64,000 bases of DNA, taken from positions 62,001 to 126,000 of the forward strand of contig JADJCH010000003.1 in the NCBI GenBank assembly GCA_016703325.1, read 5' to 3'. Every line of letters starts with the position of its first letter. Positions within the stretch are counted from its first letter, which is position 1. Positions 1 through 8,868 of this stretch are shown in pieces. The notes under the pieces are model-generated. The model had not been told where the DNA came from, did no database searches, and was given only the letters and a program-made list of their open reading frames with translations. Both the position numbers and the translations under genes were made by a program. Source of the stretch: Burkholderiales bacterium. GTDB lineage: Bacteria; Pseudomonadota; Gammaproteobacteria; Burkholderiales; Burkholderiaceae_C.

Positions 1-1469
1 GCGCTGTGCCGACCCGACTCAACCGTGGGTCTTCCTGCTGCGGCGTGCTCCCGGTCTCGGCCGCCTCCGGGGTCCTCGCCCGCAGCCCCGTCTCGACCAG
101 CCGCTGTTCCCTCTCCTCTCGCAAGCCAACCGTCGGCGGGCGCCTCGGAGCCGGGAGAGGGCGGTGCACTGACTTCGCTGCCTGCCCACTTCAGCCCATC
201 AGCCTCCAGCGCCCTGGCGAGGGCAGGCACGTGGGCCTGCAACATCTCACGGGTGGCTTCGTGGGCAGCGGCGAAGTCGATGCGCGCCTGTTCACCCTCC
301 AGGGCGATGCGCACCTCGATCGGCCCCATCTCCACCGGGTTCAGGTGCAACCGTGCCTCGCGCACCCCTTCGCTGGCAAAGCGGCTGACATGCAGCATCA
401 CTTCATCGCCAGCGCCCGGTGCGTCAGCGGGAGTCGCCACCGCCACCTCGGAAGTCGCAGGCGCGGCGCTCACTTCGGTCGAGCCGGTCGCGGCAGCACC
501 CCCCGTTACTGCAGCACCCAGGAAGCCTCCAAAGCCCGCCAGAGAGATTGCCGCCTCCCGTGCAGAGCCGCCCTCGCCCGTACCGCTCAGAGCAGTGTCC
601 TGCAGAGTCTCATCGGCCGCCGGGCTCTCGGCGCCGGTTCGGACCCCGTCGGCCAGGGATGCGTCCGCAGCGACCATTCGTTCTGCCGGCTCCTCGACCC
701 GGCGGCCCGACTCAGGCCCCTGCCCGGTACCCTCGGCGGCCGACCCGAAGCCCGCACGCGCGGCCGACAACCCGGTCCCCTGGCGCCCCGACGTCCGCTG
801 TGCACCGCCAGGACCGCTGGCTCCGATGCCGCCGATGCCGCCAGTGGCCCCGTTCACCCCTTTCTCCCATGCCGGCGAACCTGCCGGAAGAGCACTGTCC
901 TGTGCATCGGGGCCCTGGCCACCCGCATCGGCCGCCACACCTGGGCCGGCAGCCACTACGCCGATCTGCTGCAGCCACTGCGCCAGGGTCTGCCCGCCAC
1001 CCGACTGGGCCACGGCCGCCTCACTGTGCTCGCCGGACTCACCCCGTGTCGCCTCCAGCGGCACCTCCGGCACAGCGCCAGCCGCCGGGCGATCCTTTGC
1101 CGCCGGGTTGCGATCCGGTTGCGCGCGTGGTGACTCGGCACGCTCAGCGTTGGCAGCTGCATTCAACATCCGCTGCCGCTCGGCCTGCTGCGCATAGGCC
1201 CGCTCCATCTGCAGACGGTCCCCCACGGATCGCGGACCGGCGGCCCCGTCTCGGGGGGCGCCCCCCTTTCCGGCAGGCGGCAGGTCGGTGGGCCGGGAGG
1301 TCACACCGGCCTGCTGATCCGACAGCATCTGGACGAAGGACGATGCCTCTCCACGACCCGCAGAGGCGCTGGACGCGTTGGCACGGGAGCTGACCGCCTG
1401 GCGCTCGGCGCGGGCGGTTTCGTTCACCAGATTGGAAGAGGAAGGTGAAAAGGTGGAGGCGACGGCCAT
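1..1469 (-). CDS. fliK: Flagellar hook-length control protein FliK (C-terminus beyond window)
   Basis: FliK is the secreted molecular ruler that stops hook growth and switches the flagellar export gate to filament substrates. From the ATG at 1469 the frame stays open for 489 codons and runs off the left edge, so the end of the protein is missing. The first ~365 residues are Ala/Gly/Pro-rich and poorly conserved, as in other FliK ruler regions. From about residue 370 there is a typical Flg_hook domain with the segment LHLNPVEMGPIEVRI, then a helix rich in Ala and Glu. It follows fliJ by 47 bases in the same direction, the usual fliFGHIJK order. The product is clear from domain and context; the exact start is less certain. 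Confidence 0.88.
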   Translation of the reverse strand, partial: MAVASTFSPSSSNLVNETARAERQAVSSRANASSASAGRGEASSFVQMLSDQQAGVTSRPTDLPPAGKGGAPRDGAAGPRSVGDRLQMERAYAQQAERQRMLNAAANAERAESPRAQPDRNPAAKDRPAAGAVPEVPLEATRGESGEHSEAAVAQSGGGQTLAQWLQQIGVVAAGPGVAADAGGQGPDAQDSALPAGSPAWEKGVNGATGGIGGIGASGPGGAQRTSGRQGTGLSAARAGFGSAAEGTGQGPESGRRVEEPAERMVAADASLADGVRTGAESPAADETLQDTALSGTGEGGSAREAAISLAGFGGFLGAAVTGGAAATGSTEVSAAPATSEVAVATPADAPGAGDEVMLHVSRFASEGVREARLHLNPVEMGPIEVRIALEGEQARIDFAAAHEATREMLQAHVPALARALEADGLKWAGSEVSAPPSPGSEAPADGWLARGEGTAAGRDGAAGEDPGGGRDREHAAAGRPTVESGRHS

Positions 1470-1516
1470 GTGCGGCTTCCCGGGACCGATCGCGCCGCGC
1501 CCGGTCCCTTGCAGGG

Positions 1517-1990
1517 TCAATCGGAGTGGAGGCTGTCCGCCCCACGGCCCAGGTACTGGCCGGCACGGGCGGCCATCTCGTCCATCTGCTTCTGCTCGGC
1601 GCGTTCGGCTTGCTGCTGGAGCGCCATCTGGCGGCGCTCCAGCAGCTTGCGAACGGAGGCCAGCTTCAGCTCAGCGGCCATCAGCGCGGCAGCCGCAGAA
1701 CCGCTGTCCTGTTCCAGCCGCGCCACCTGCTGCTCGTGCATCTGCATCGCGGTCTGCAGACGGCCGACAAACTCGTGGTACCCCTGCAAAACGGTCACCG
1801 CCACGCCCTGGCGGAACTCACCCTGCCAGCGGGCATCGCAGTCGCGCCGGTAGTCGTCAAGCTGAGCCTGCTGCTGGCGGCCCTGCATCAACTGGACATC
1901 GGCACGCTGACGCTGTGCCAGTGCCTGGTCACGTTGCTCCTGTGCGTGCTCGAGCAACAGCAGCAGGGGACGAAGGGAGGAATGGGCCAT
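1517..1990 (-). CDS. fliJ: Flagellar export protein FliJ
   Basis: FliJ is the small coiled-coil stalk that sits in the FliI ATPase ring and links it to the export gate FlhA. The 157-residue product has the family length (about 150) and is almost entirely helical, with many Gln, Ala, Leu, Arg and Glu residues in heptad-like spacing and no membrane segment. It starts 13 bases after the fliI stop and is followed by fliK, the standard order. Sequence conservation in FliJ is low, so the call rests on length, coiled-coil composition and position. Confidence 0.9.
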   Translation of the reverse strand: MAHSSLRPLLLLLEHAQEQRDQALAQRQRADVQLMQGRQQQAQLDDYRRDCDARWQGEFRQGVAVTVLQGYHEFVGRLQTAMQMHEQQVARLEQDSGSAAAALMAAELKLASVRKLLERRQMALQQQAERAEQKQMDEMAARAGQYLGRGADSLHSD

Positions 1991-2003
1991 GGGGACGTGG
2001 GAC

Positions 2004-3452
2004 TCAGATCGGGCGGGCGACCTGCCGCAACGTGGTCACGCTGTCGGTCAGGGGTGCGCGGGTCCAGGTGTCCTGCTGCAGCAGCGATCGCATGGCCGGC
2101 TGGGCCTTGACCGCCGCATCCAGCTCGCCGTCGTGACCGGGGCTGTAGGCGCCCAGCTGGATCAGATCGCGGGCCTTGTTGACCCGCGCGAGCATCTGTC
2201 GGAAGCGTCGAGCCGCCTCAAGGTGGTCGCGCGGCGCGACGCTGCTCATGACTCGGGAGATGGACTTTTCGATGTCGATGGCGGGGTAGTGACCGGACTC
2301 GGCCAGCTCGCGCGACAGCACGATGTGCCCGTCCAGGATGCCGCGTGCGGCATCGGCGATCGGGTCCTGCTGGTCATCGCCTTCACTGAGCACGGTGTAG
2401 AAAGCAGTGATCGACCCCTGACCGGCCGCCCCGTTGCCGCTGCGCTCCACCAACTGCGGCAACTTGGCAAAGCAGCTAGGCGGGTAACCCTTGGTGGCGG
2501 GCGGCTCGCCGATGGCCAGGGCGATCTCGCGCTGCGCCATGGCGTAGCGGGTGAGGGAATCCATCAGCAGCAGCACATCCAACCCTTCATCGCGGAAATG
2601 CTCCGCAATGGCGGTGGCATAGGTAGCGCCCTGCATGCGTGTCAACGGGGGCGCATCGGCCGGTGCGGCCACCACCACCGAGCGGCGCAGCCCCTCCTCA
2701 CCCAGGATGTCCTCGATGAACTCCTTGACCTCGCGGCCACGCTCACCGATCAGGCCCACCACGATCACGTCCGCGGCGGTGTAGCGCGCCATCATGCCCA
2801 GCAGCACCGACTTGCCCACGCCGGTGCCGGCGAACAGGCCCAGGCGCTGTCCCCGTCCCACGGTGAGCAGGGCATTGATCGCCCGCACACCGGTGTCCAG
2901 AGGCTGGCGCACCGGGTCGCGCTCCATCGCATTGATCGGACGGCGCACCAGCGGCGCCAGATGCACCGACTGCAGCGGCCCGAGCCGGTCCATCGGCTGG
3001 CCCAATGCGTCCACCACCCGCCCGAGCAGCCCGGCCCCCACCGGCAGGTGGCGCGAGCGGTCTTCGCTGCGCCGCCAGGGGTGGGAGGTTTCACCCAGGC
3101 GCGGCGCCCGCACCGGAATCTCGCAGGGCACCACCCGGGCACCGCTCATCAGGCCATGCACCTCTGCAGTGGGCATCAAAAAGGCTCGATCGCCGGAGAA
3201 CCCCACCACCTCCGCCTGCACCGCGGGCTGGCCCGCCATCTGCACCTCGCACAGCGAACCCACCGGCACGCGGATGCCGGCCGCCTCCAGCACCAGACCC
3301 GCCACCCGCACCAGGCGGCCCTGCGTCGGCAACGGCAGCGGCGCGGCCGCCAGGTCGCGCAGCGACTCCAGAAAGCCCTCCCAGCGCTCGGCCATGCCGG
3401 TCATCCCGGCCGAAACGCCTTCCTGCAGCAACGCTTGTTCTGCAGCCCTCAT
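2004..3452 (-). CDS. fliI: Flagellum-specific ATPase FliI
   Basis: FliI is the cytoplasmic ATPase of the flagellar type III export apparatus, related to the F1 beta subunit; it unloads chaperones and feeds substrates to the gate. The 482-residue product has a Walker A motif GTGVGKS at residues 209-215, a Walker B region ending LLLMDS followed by LTRYA, and the family signature PPATKGYPPS. An N-terminal beta-barrel region precedes the ATPase core. The ATG at 3452 overlaps the fliH stop as ATGA, which suggests translational coupling. Length and motifs are complete. Confidence 0.97.
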   Translation of the reverse strand: MRAAEQALLQEGVSAGMTGMAERWEGFLESLRDLAAAPLPLPTQGRLVRVAGLVLEAAGIRVPVGSLCEVQMAGQPAVQAEVVGFSGDRAFLMPTAEVHGLMSGARVVPCEIPVRAPRLGETSHPWRRSEDRSRHLPVGAGLLGRVVDALGQPMDRLGPLQSVHLAPLVRRPINAMERDPVRQPLDTGVRAINALLTVGRGQRLGLFAGTGVGKSVLLGMMARYTAADVIVVGLIGERGREVKEFIEDILGEEGLRRSVVVAAPADAPPLTRMQGATYATAIAEHFRDEGLDVLLLMDSLTRYAMAQREIALAIGEPPATKGYPPSCFAKLPQLVERSGNGAAGQGSITAFYTVLSEGDDQQDPIADAARGILDGHIVLSRELAESGHYPAIDIEKSISRVMSSVAPRDHLEAARRFRQMLARVNKARDLIQLGAYSPGHDGELDAAVKAQPAMRSLLQQDTWTRAPLTDSVTTLRQVARPI

Positions 3453-4297
3453 GCCTGCGTCTCCTGGGCCGGTGCGGCCGGGTCACGATGCTGCGATTGC
3501 GAAGCAGGCGCAGGGGACGCAGCCACAGGCCCATCCCACTCGGCAGCGCCGCCGCTCTGGCCCATTGCAACCATGGCACGGTGCCAGCGGGTACCCACCC
3601 GGGCGTCCACCGTGGCGATGTCAGACTCCACCAGGCAGCCGCCGCGCTCCACCTGGGCATCGCGTTGCAACCGGGCGCCCCGGGCCGCCAACAGCTCTGC
3701 GCAGCCATCGGCAATCAGCGCGTGGTCGTCCGGATGCACCCGGAGCACCACATGGCGGGCTGAGGTGAGCAGGCTGCCCAGTGCCTCCTGCGTCACCGCC
3801 AGCACCGACTCCGGTCGGAGCTGCAGCTCACTTCGCAGCACCTGCCGCGCCACCTCCAGGACGATACCGGTGACGCGGCGCGCCAGGTCCTGCTCGACGC
3901 CCTCCAGCTGCTGCTGGAACTGCTGCAGCAGCGCGCCCACCTGGGCGCTGGTCTGGGTGGCGAAGCTGCGCTTGAAGTTCTCCAGCGCTTCCAGCCCGTC
4001 CCGGTAACCGTCGTGATAGCCCCCTTCACGCGCCTCCTGCAGGGCCTGCAGGCGTGCGGCTTCGGCGCGCTGGCGGGCCTCCTCGGCACGGCGGGCCTGC
4101 GCCAAGGCCAGGGCCTCGGCCTGGCGGCGCAGAGACTCGGCATCCGGCACCGGGGGCGCCGCCTGGGGCTTGAGGGAAGGATCGTCCCCGAAGCTGCCGG
4201 GCTTCCAGGCAGAGAAACCTTCGAGCTCCTCGCGAGGGATGAAGCGCGCGTAGCTGCCGGCGGCGCGCGGCGACGGCCGATCAGAGGAACTGGTCAT
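3449..4297 (-). CDS. fliH: Flagellar assembly protein FliH
   Basis: FliH holds FliI as a dimer and anchors the ATPase complex to the C-ring. The predicted 282-residue protein has a Pro/Ala-rich N-terminus, a long Arg/Glu/Ala helix at about residues 50-110 with small-residue spacing typical of FliH, and a C-terminal globular part ending in an Ala/Gln-rich tail. The ATG at 4297 was chosen over an in-frame GTG at 4306; both lie inside the 3' end of fliG, so the genes overlap by about 17 bases. The gene ends in an ATGA overlap with fliI. The C-terminal tail is longer than in enteric FliH (about 230 residues). Confidence 0.92.
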   Translation of the reverse strand: MTSSSDRPSPRAAGSYARFIPREELEGFSAWKPGSFGDDPSLKPQAAPPVPDAESLRRQAEALALAQARRAEEARQRAEAARLQALQEAREGGYHDGYRDGLEALENFKRSFATQTSAQVGALLQQFQQQLEGVEQDLARRVTGIVLEVARQVLRSELQLRPESVLAVTQEALGSLLTSARHVVLRVHPDDHALIADGCAELLAARGARLQRDAQVERGGCLVESDIATVDARVGTRWHRAMVAMGQSGGAAEWDGPVAASPAPASQSQHRDPAAPAQETQA

Positions 4298-5276
4298 CGC
4301 CACCACCGCCCAGAACGATCGTGCCCTCGTCGGCCAGGCGACGGATGATCTTCAGCAGCTCCTTCTGCTCATTCTCCACATCCGCCACCCGCACCGGGCC
4401 GCGCGACTCCAGGTCCTCCTTGAGGGTCTCGGCCGCACGGCTGGACATGTTCTTGAACACCTTCTCGCGCAGCTCCTGCGTGGCCCCCTTGAGCGCAATG
4501 ATGAGGGACTCGCTCTGCACCTCCTTGAGCAGGGCCTGGATGCCCTTGTCGTCGACCTTGATCACGTCGTCGAAGGTGAACATGTTGTCCATGATCTTCT
4601 GGGCCAGCTCGCCGTCGGCCTCGCGGATGTAGTCCAGCACCGCGGACTCGATCGCCGAGCCCATCATGTTGATGATTTCCGCGGCTGGTTTGGCACCGCC
4701 CAGCGAGGCCTTGCGCATGCGATCACCCCCGGCCAGCACGCGCGAGAGCACTTCATTGAGGTCCTTCAGCGCAGAAGGCTGGATGCCGTCCAGCGTGGCG
4801 ATTCGCACCATCACCTCATTGCGGGTGCGCTCGGGCATCAGCTTGATCACGTCGGCCACCTGGTCGAACTCCAGGTGCACCAGGATCGCTGCCACGATCT
4901 GCGGATGCTCGTTGCGCAGCAGCTCCGCAATCGAACCCGCATCCATCCACTTCAGGCTCTCGATGCCGGTGATGTCGCTGCCCTGCAGGATGCGGTCGAT
5001 CAGCAGGTTGGCCTTGTCCTCGCCCAGCGCCTTGCGCAGCACGTTCTTGACGTACTCGTCTGTGTCGCTGACCAGCATGCTGTGTTCGGACGCCTGCTCG
5101 TGGAATCGCTCCAGCACGCCGTCGTAGCGCTCGCGCGGCACCGACTTCATGCGCGCGATGGTTTCGCCCAGGCGCTGCACCTCCTTGGGAGTGAGGTGCT
5201 TGAACACCTCGGCAGCCTCTTCCTCACCCAGCGACATCAGCAGGATGGCGGCATCTTCCAGGCCGTTGTCGTCCAT
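4281..5276 (-). CDS. fliG: Flagellar motor switch protein FliG
   Basis: FliG is the C-ring protein that touches the MotA stator, generates torque and carries the switch state from FliM. The product is 331 residues, the normal family length, with the three armadillo-like domains in order. It contains the EHPQ-type motif (NEHPQIVAAILVHLE, about residue 125) and the charged C-terminal torque helix region with MSSRAAETLKEDLE. It lies 78 bases downstream of fliF and overlaps fliH. The C-terminal tail is Gly/Asp-rich. Confidence 0.97.
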   Translation of the reverse strand: MDDNGLEDAAILLMSLGEEEAAEVFKHLTPKEVQRLGETIARMKSVPRERYDGVLERFHEQASEHSMLVSDTDEYVKNVLRKALGEDKANLLIDRILQGSDITGIESLKWMDAGSIAELLRNEHPQIVAAILVHLEFDQVADVIKLMPERTRNEVMVRIATLDGIQPSALKDLNEVLSRVLAGGDRMRKASLGGAKPAAEIINMMGSAIESAVLDYIREADGELAQKIMDNMFTFDDVIKVDDKGIQALLKEVQSESLIIALKGATQELREKVFKNMSSRAAETLKEDLESRGPVRVADVENEQKELLKIIRRLADEGTIVLGGGGDDQFL

Positions 5277-5354
5277 GTTCTCAGTTCCCAGGTTGTCCAG
5301 GTTGCCCGGCAGGGCCCGAAGCGCTCAGGTGACGGACTCTCATGTGCCGGGCAC

Positions 5355-7088
5355 TCAAGCCGCTTCCTTGTTCACCCAGCCGCGCATGATGTTGGCCACC
5401 GCCGCCGGGTTCTCCCGCGCCAGCCGGCGAGCCGCTTCCAGCTTCTTGGATGACGGATCGGCCAGCAGGGCAGGCATCTCGCCTTCCTCCGCCCCCTCTG
5501 CGCCGGACCCGCCGCCGCTGCCATCGGCCAGCGCCGGCAGCTCCTGCGCATCGTCCACCACCGCATCCAGCAGGGGCACCGGCGGCTTGGGCGCAGCCTC
5601 CTTGAGCACCGGACGGATGGCGCCGAACACCACGATCGCCGCCACCAGCGCCAGACCCAGGGGCCAGGCAAACTGCTGCAGCAGCTCGCGCACCTCCGGC
5701 TGGCGCCACAGCGGGGTGTCGTCCACCACCGGCTTGTCCTGCTGGAAGGGCGCGCTGATGACCCGCACCGAGTCCCCGCGATCCTTGCTGAAACCCACCG
5801 TTTCCTGCACCAGTGCCGTCAGCTTGTCGATCTCTTCCGGCGACAGTGCCACCGTCTGCACATTGCCCTTCTTGTCGGTGCTGCTGCGGTGGTTCACCAC
5901 CACCGCAGCGGTCAGGCGCTTGATGGAACCGGTGGCCGCACGCGTGACCTTGACGGTCTTGTCCACCTCGTAGTTGGTGACGGACTCCTTGCGACTGTTG
6001 CCGCCGCTTCCGACGGTGCCGCCTGCCTGGGCCGGCTGCATCGCCTGGGCCTGACCATTGATCGGCGCGGTCGCCGGCACGGGTGGTTGGTTGGTGGCCG
6101 CGCCAGGCACCCCGGACGGAGTGGCTGTGCCGCCTTGGCTGGTCTCGGACATCTGCGCACTGCGCACCGCAGCAGGCTCCTCGCCCTGGTTCGGGCGGAA
6201 CTGCTCGGAGGTGGACTCCGACTGCGAAAAGTCGATGTCCGCACTCACCTGCGCGCGCAGGTTGTCACGCCCCACCACCGGCTCCAGGATGTCCAGGATG
6301 CGTTTGGTGTATTGGGTCTCGATGTGGTTGACGTACTGCAGCTGCTGCGGATCCAGGCCGTTGGTGGCACCCACGCCGGCCATCCCTTCGGGCGGGCCCG
6401 ACAACAGCGAGCCGGTCTGGTCCAGCACACTCACCGCCTTGGGGTTGAGCTCGGGCACGCTGGCCGACACCAGGTGCACGATGCCGGCGATCTGCGCACG
6501 GTCCAGCATGCGCCCGGCCCGCAGCGTGAGCAGCACCGACGCACTGGGCTTTTGCTGGTCGCGGAAGAAGCCGTTCTGGTTGGGCAGCGCCAGGTGCACC
6601 CGCGCCGCCTCCACCGCCGCCAGAGCGGTGATCGAACGCACCAGCTCCCCTTCCAGACCCCGTTGGAAGTTCAGCCGCTCCTGGAACTGCGTGGTGCCGA
6701 AGCGGGCGTTGTCCATCAGCTCAAAGCCCACGCTGGAGCCCTTGGGCAGGCCGGATTGAGCCAGCTTGAGACGGATGTCGTGCACCTTGTCGGCGGGCAC
6801 CAGGATCGCCCCGCCGCCCTCGGTGTGGCGGTACGGCACGTTCATCTGCGCCAGCTGGGCAATGATGGCGCCGCCGTCCTTGTCCGACAGGTTGGCGAAC
6901 AGCACTTTGTAGTCCGGCCCGCGGTTCATCATCACCGCGGCCACCAGGACCGCGGCCAGCGCCAGCACGCCGGCCCCCAGCAGCAGCTTGCGCGGCATCG
7001 GCAAGGCCGCCAGACGTGCGACGAACCCGGGCGGCGTCTCGGCAGCGACCGTGTTGGGTGTCAGAGGTTGCAGTGTGGCGTTGTCCAT
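5355..7088 (-). CDS. fliF: Flagellar MS-ring protein FliF
   Basis: FliF forms the MS ring in the inner membrane, the first structure built in flagellar assembly and the housing of the export gate. The 577-residue product matches family length. A first membrane segment is at about residues 34-54 and a second near residue 470, flanking a large periplasmic part with the ring-building motifs. A low-complexity Gly/Pro/Ala/Gln linker lies at about 320-350. The cytoplasmic C-terminus, which binds FliG, is at about 490-577. It is the first gene of the minus-strand fliFGHIJK run and is divergent from fliE. Confidence 0.97.
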   Translation of the reverse strand: MDNATLQPLTPNTVAAETPPGFVARLAALPMPRKLLLGAGVLALAAVLVAAVMMNRGPDYKVLFANLSDKDGGAIIAQLAQMNVPYRHTEGGGAILVPADKVHDIRLKLAQSGLPKGSSVGFELMDNARFGTTQFQERLNFQRGLEGELVRSITALAAVEAARVHLALPNQNGFFRDQQKPSASVLLTLRAGRMLDRAQIAGIVHLVSASVPELNPKAVSVLDQTGSLLSGPPEGMAGVGATNGLDPQQLQYVNHIETQYTKRILDILEPVVGRDNLRAQVSADIDFSQSESTSEQFRPNQGEEPAAVRSAQMSETSQGGTATPSGVPGAATNQPPVPATAPINGQAQAMQPAQAGGTVGSGGNSRKESVTNYEVDKTVKVTRAATGSIKRLTAAVVVNHRSSTDKKGNVQTVALSPEEIDKLTALVQETVGFSKDRGDSVRVISAPFQQDKPVVDDTPLWRQPEVRELLQQFAWPLGLALVAAIVVFGAIRPVLKEAAPKPPVPLLDAVVDDAQELPALADGSGGGSGAEGAEEGEMPALLADPSSKKLEAARRLARENPAAVANIMRGWVNKEAA

Positions 7089-7199
7089 GTCCGGAAGCTT
7101 CGGAACCGTCGGCGCAGCGCCGCTCCGGTTGTGTCATTTCGAACAGGATTATTCGGAGACCACCGACCTCACATGGTGCAAACAAGTTGTCGAAGGCCC

Positions 7200-7227
7200 T
7201 TCAGTTTCCCCTGCAGCGAGCCGATTC
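7200..7227 (+). promoter_or_regulatory. Possible sigma-28 type promoter before fliE
   Basis: TTCAGTTT at 7200-7207, 12 bases, then GCCGATTC at 7220-7227, 53 bases before the fliE ATG. This resembles the FliA consensus TAAAGTTT / GCCGATAA and has the same 12-base spacer as the better sites before fliS and the outer flagellin. Both boxes carry mismatches. FliE is usually an earlier-class gene, so this may add to another promoter that I did not find. Confidence 0.4.
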
Positions 7228-7279
7228 CACCACGATGCCGAGATCGGGATGCCTGCGAGCTTCCCGGGCACTGTCAGCC

Positions 7280-7648
7280 ATGGACGTTCGACTCAAACCC
7301 TTTGACTTCGCGCAGGCCGCCGCCAAGGCGGGCATGCCCCAGGTGGCCCAGGAGGTCCGCATTGCGCGGACCCAAGCCAGTTCGGGCCTGTCTCGCAGCG
7401 ACGAGGGCGGCCCCACCGGCACGAGCAACAACTTTTCCGTCGCGCTGTCCCAGGCGCTGCGCAGCGTCAGCCAGGCGCAGATGCAGGCGCAGCAGCTGCA
7501 GCGGGAGGTGTCGCTCGACAATCCGCAGGTCAGCATCGAGCAGACCATGCTCGCGATGCAGAAGTCGCAAATCGGCTTCCAGGCCGCCTTGCAGGTGCGC
7601 AACCGGTTGGTGCAGGCCTACAGCGACATCATGAACATGCAGGTCTGA
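7280..7648 (+). CDS. fliE: Flagellar hook-basal body protein FliE
   Basis: FliE is a small, helical rod protein that joins the MS ring to the rod and is among the first exported subunits. The frame is open far upstream (to 7016), but the ATG at 7280 gives MDVRLKPFD and a 122-residue protein, close to the family length of 105-120. The C-terminal half is typical: an Ala/Gln-rich helix, then SLDNPQVSIEQTMLAMQKSQ and a final helix ending YSDIMNMQV. It is divergent from fliF, with 191 bases between them, and convergent with the ycgR-like gene. Confidence 0.95.
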   Translation: MDVRLKPFDFAQAAAKAGMPQVAQEVRIARTQASSGLSRSDEGGPTGTSNNFSVALSQALRSVSQAQMQAQQLQREVSLDNPQVSIEQTMLAMQKSQIGFQAALQVRNRLVQAYSDIMNMQV

Positions 7649-7682
7649 TCCAGCAGTTCATTTGCCATCGCGCCAACACATT

Positions 7683-7699
7683 CCCCGACTCCGTCGGGG
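7683..7699. terminator. Hairpin between convergent fliE and ycgR-like genes
   Basis: Perfect 7-bp inverted repeat CCCCGAC / GTCGGGG with a 3-base loop, in the 70-base gap between two convergent genes. There is no T-run on either side, so it may be a bidirectional or Rho-assisted end point, not a classical intrinsic terminator. Confidence 0.5.
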
Positions 7700-7718
7700 A
7701 TCGCCGTTGCGGGGGCGG

Positions 7719-8483
7719 TCAGAGTGTGAACAGCCTCCGACCGCGCTGGGTGCCGTCGATGTAGCGCTGCAGGGCGCGGGCACCCTCGCCGCTCAGGCCG
7801 ACCATTTCGCAACCCAGCCGGGTGCCGCGGCCCTGGCTGTTGGCCGAGCCGACGTGCACCACCTTGAGTGCCACCTCCAGCACGGTGTAGGCGTCCAGCT
7901 CAAGACGAACACGCCCCAGCTGTGCCCCCTGCGCCAGTGCAGGCAAATCATCGGGCAGCAGCACCGCGGCGCCACCCTGGCTGATGTCGAGCACCCGCAG
8001 CGTCAGCACCCTGCCCGGCAGGGCCGGATGGGTGAGCCGGGCGGTGGGCTGGGCGTGGGTCAGCGGACGGACCCGGTAGGCCTCGCGACGCTGGAAGCGA
8101 AACAGCTCGCAGGGGTACTCGGCATTGAGCGCACTGGCGTCGCGCCCATGCACCAGCACCAGTCCCTGAACATCAAACTGGACCTTGACCGACTCCAGGT
8201 AGCCGACTGCCACCACCTCTTCGGCCTCGATCAGCCGATGCACCTTCAAGTCGCCAGGGTCGGCCGAAAACACCAGCACCCCGCGCTGCGGATCGTCGGC
8301 CCACAAGGTCGTGCTGTAGTGGTCGCCATCGGGCGTGGTCAGTGCCAGCGGCACATCGCCCTCGACGAACTGCCTGAGCAGCGCATGCACCTCGGCAGGC
8401 GATCGCACGCGGAAATCCTCTGCCGCCACGGCGGCTCCGGAATCCTGCAGCGCGTCCAGCGCTGCGGCCTGGGTGTTGAGCAT
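7719..8483 (-). CDS. ycgR: Flagellar brake protein YcgR (PilZ domain, c-di-GMP binding)
   Basis: YcgR-type proteins bind cyclic di-GMP and then act on the flagellar motor to slow swimming. The 254-residue product has an N-terminal YcgR_N barrel (about residues 25-125) and a C-terminal PilZ domain (about 130-245). Both c-di-GMP contacts are present: the R-x3-R pair R133/R137 in RREAYR and the D-x-S-x2-G motif D166/S168/G171 in DISQGG. It lies downstream of fliS and fliT on the same strand, so it is probably transcribed with late flagellar genes. Confidence 0.92.
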   Translation of the reverse strand: MLNTQAAALDALQDSGAAVAAEDFRVRSPAEVHALLRQFVEGDVPLALTTPDGDHYSTTLWADDPQRGVLVFSADPGDLKVHRLIEAEEVVAVGYLESVKVQFDVQGLVLVHGRDASALNAEYPCELFRFQRREAYRVRPLTHAQPTARLTHPALPGRVLTLRVLDISQGGAAVLLPDDLPALAQGAQLGRVRLELDAYTVLEVALKVVHVGSANSQGRGTRLGCEMVGLSGEGARALQRYIDGTQRGRRLFTL

Positions 8484-8504
8484 CGCAGACTCCGAAACGA
8501 CAGG

Positions 8505-8807
8505 TCAGTGAAGGATGTTGCGGGGCTCGCCTGCCAGCATCTGATCCAGGTCTTCCAGCCAGGGCTCGGCCAGGCGGCGGATCTCGGCGTCGTTGAGCAG
8601 GATGCGCTGCATGATGCGCGACTTGACCTGCGACTCCTCAACGCCCAGGGCGTTCTCGCCGGCGGCGTGCTTGAGCTGCGAGATCAGGACGGCACAGGCG
8701 CCCTCCAGCTTCACGACCCGGTCCCAATCACCATGGCGGGCGGCCACGAGCATCTCGCGGCTTGCCGTCTCGATGGCCTCGTAATACTGCAGAAGGGCGG
8801 TGTTCAT
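8505..8807 (-). CDS. fliT: Flagellar chaperone FliT
   Basis: FliT is the export chaperone of the filament cap FliD and, in enterics, also an anti-FlhDC factor. The 100-residue protein from the ATG at 8807 (MNTALLQYYEAIE) is wholly helical and fits the family length. Upstream in-frame starts (ATG 8846, GTG 8849) would add a Pro/Ser-rich extension that looks non-conserved, so I prefer 8807. It sits between fliS and the ycgR-like gene. FliT proteins diverge strongly, so the name depends on size, helical pattern and its place beside fliS and fliD. Confidence 0.82.
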   Translation of the reverse strand: MNTALLQYYEAIETASREMLVAARHGDWDRVVKLEGACAVLISQLKHAAGENALGVEESQVKSRIMQRILLNDAEIRRLAEPWLEDLDQMLAGEPRNILH

Positions 8808-8868
8808 CGAAGGGGCGCAATCAGGTGGGGAGAAGGGAGAGGGCATCACGGCAGGCTCTCAATCGGGT

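Noticed and set aside
2004..4007. Long plus-strand frame (1989-4007) opposite fliI and fliH
   Set aside because: It lies antisense to two genes with complete motifs and tight operon spacing; its own product has no recognisable domain.
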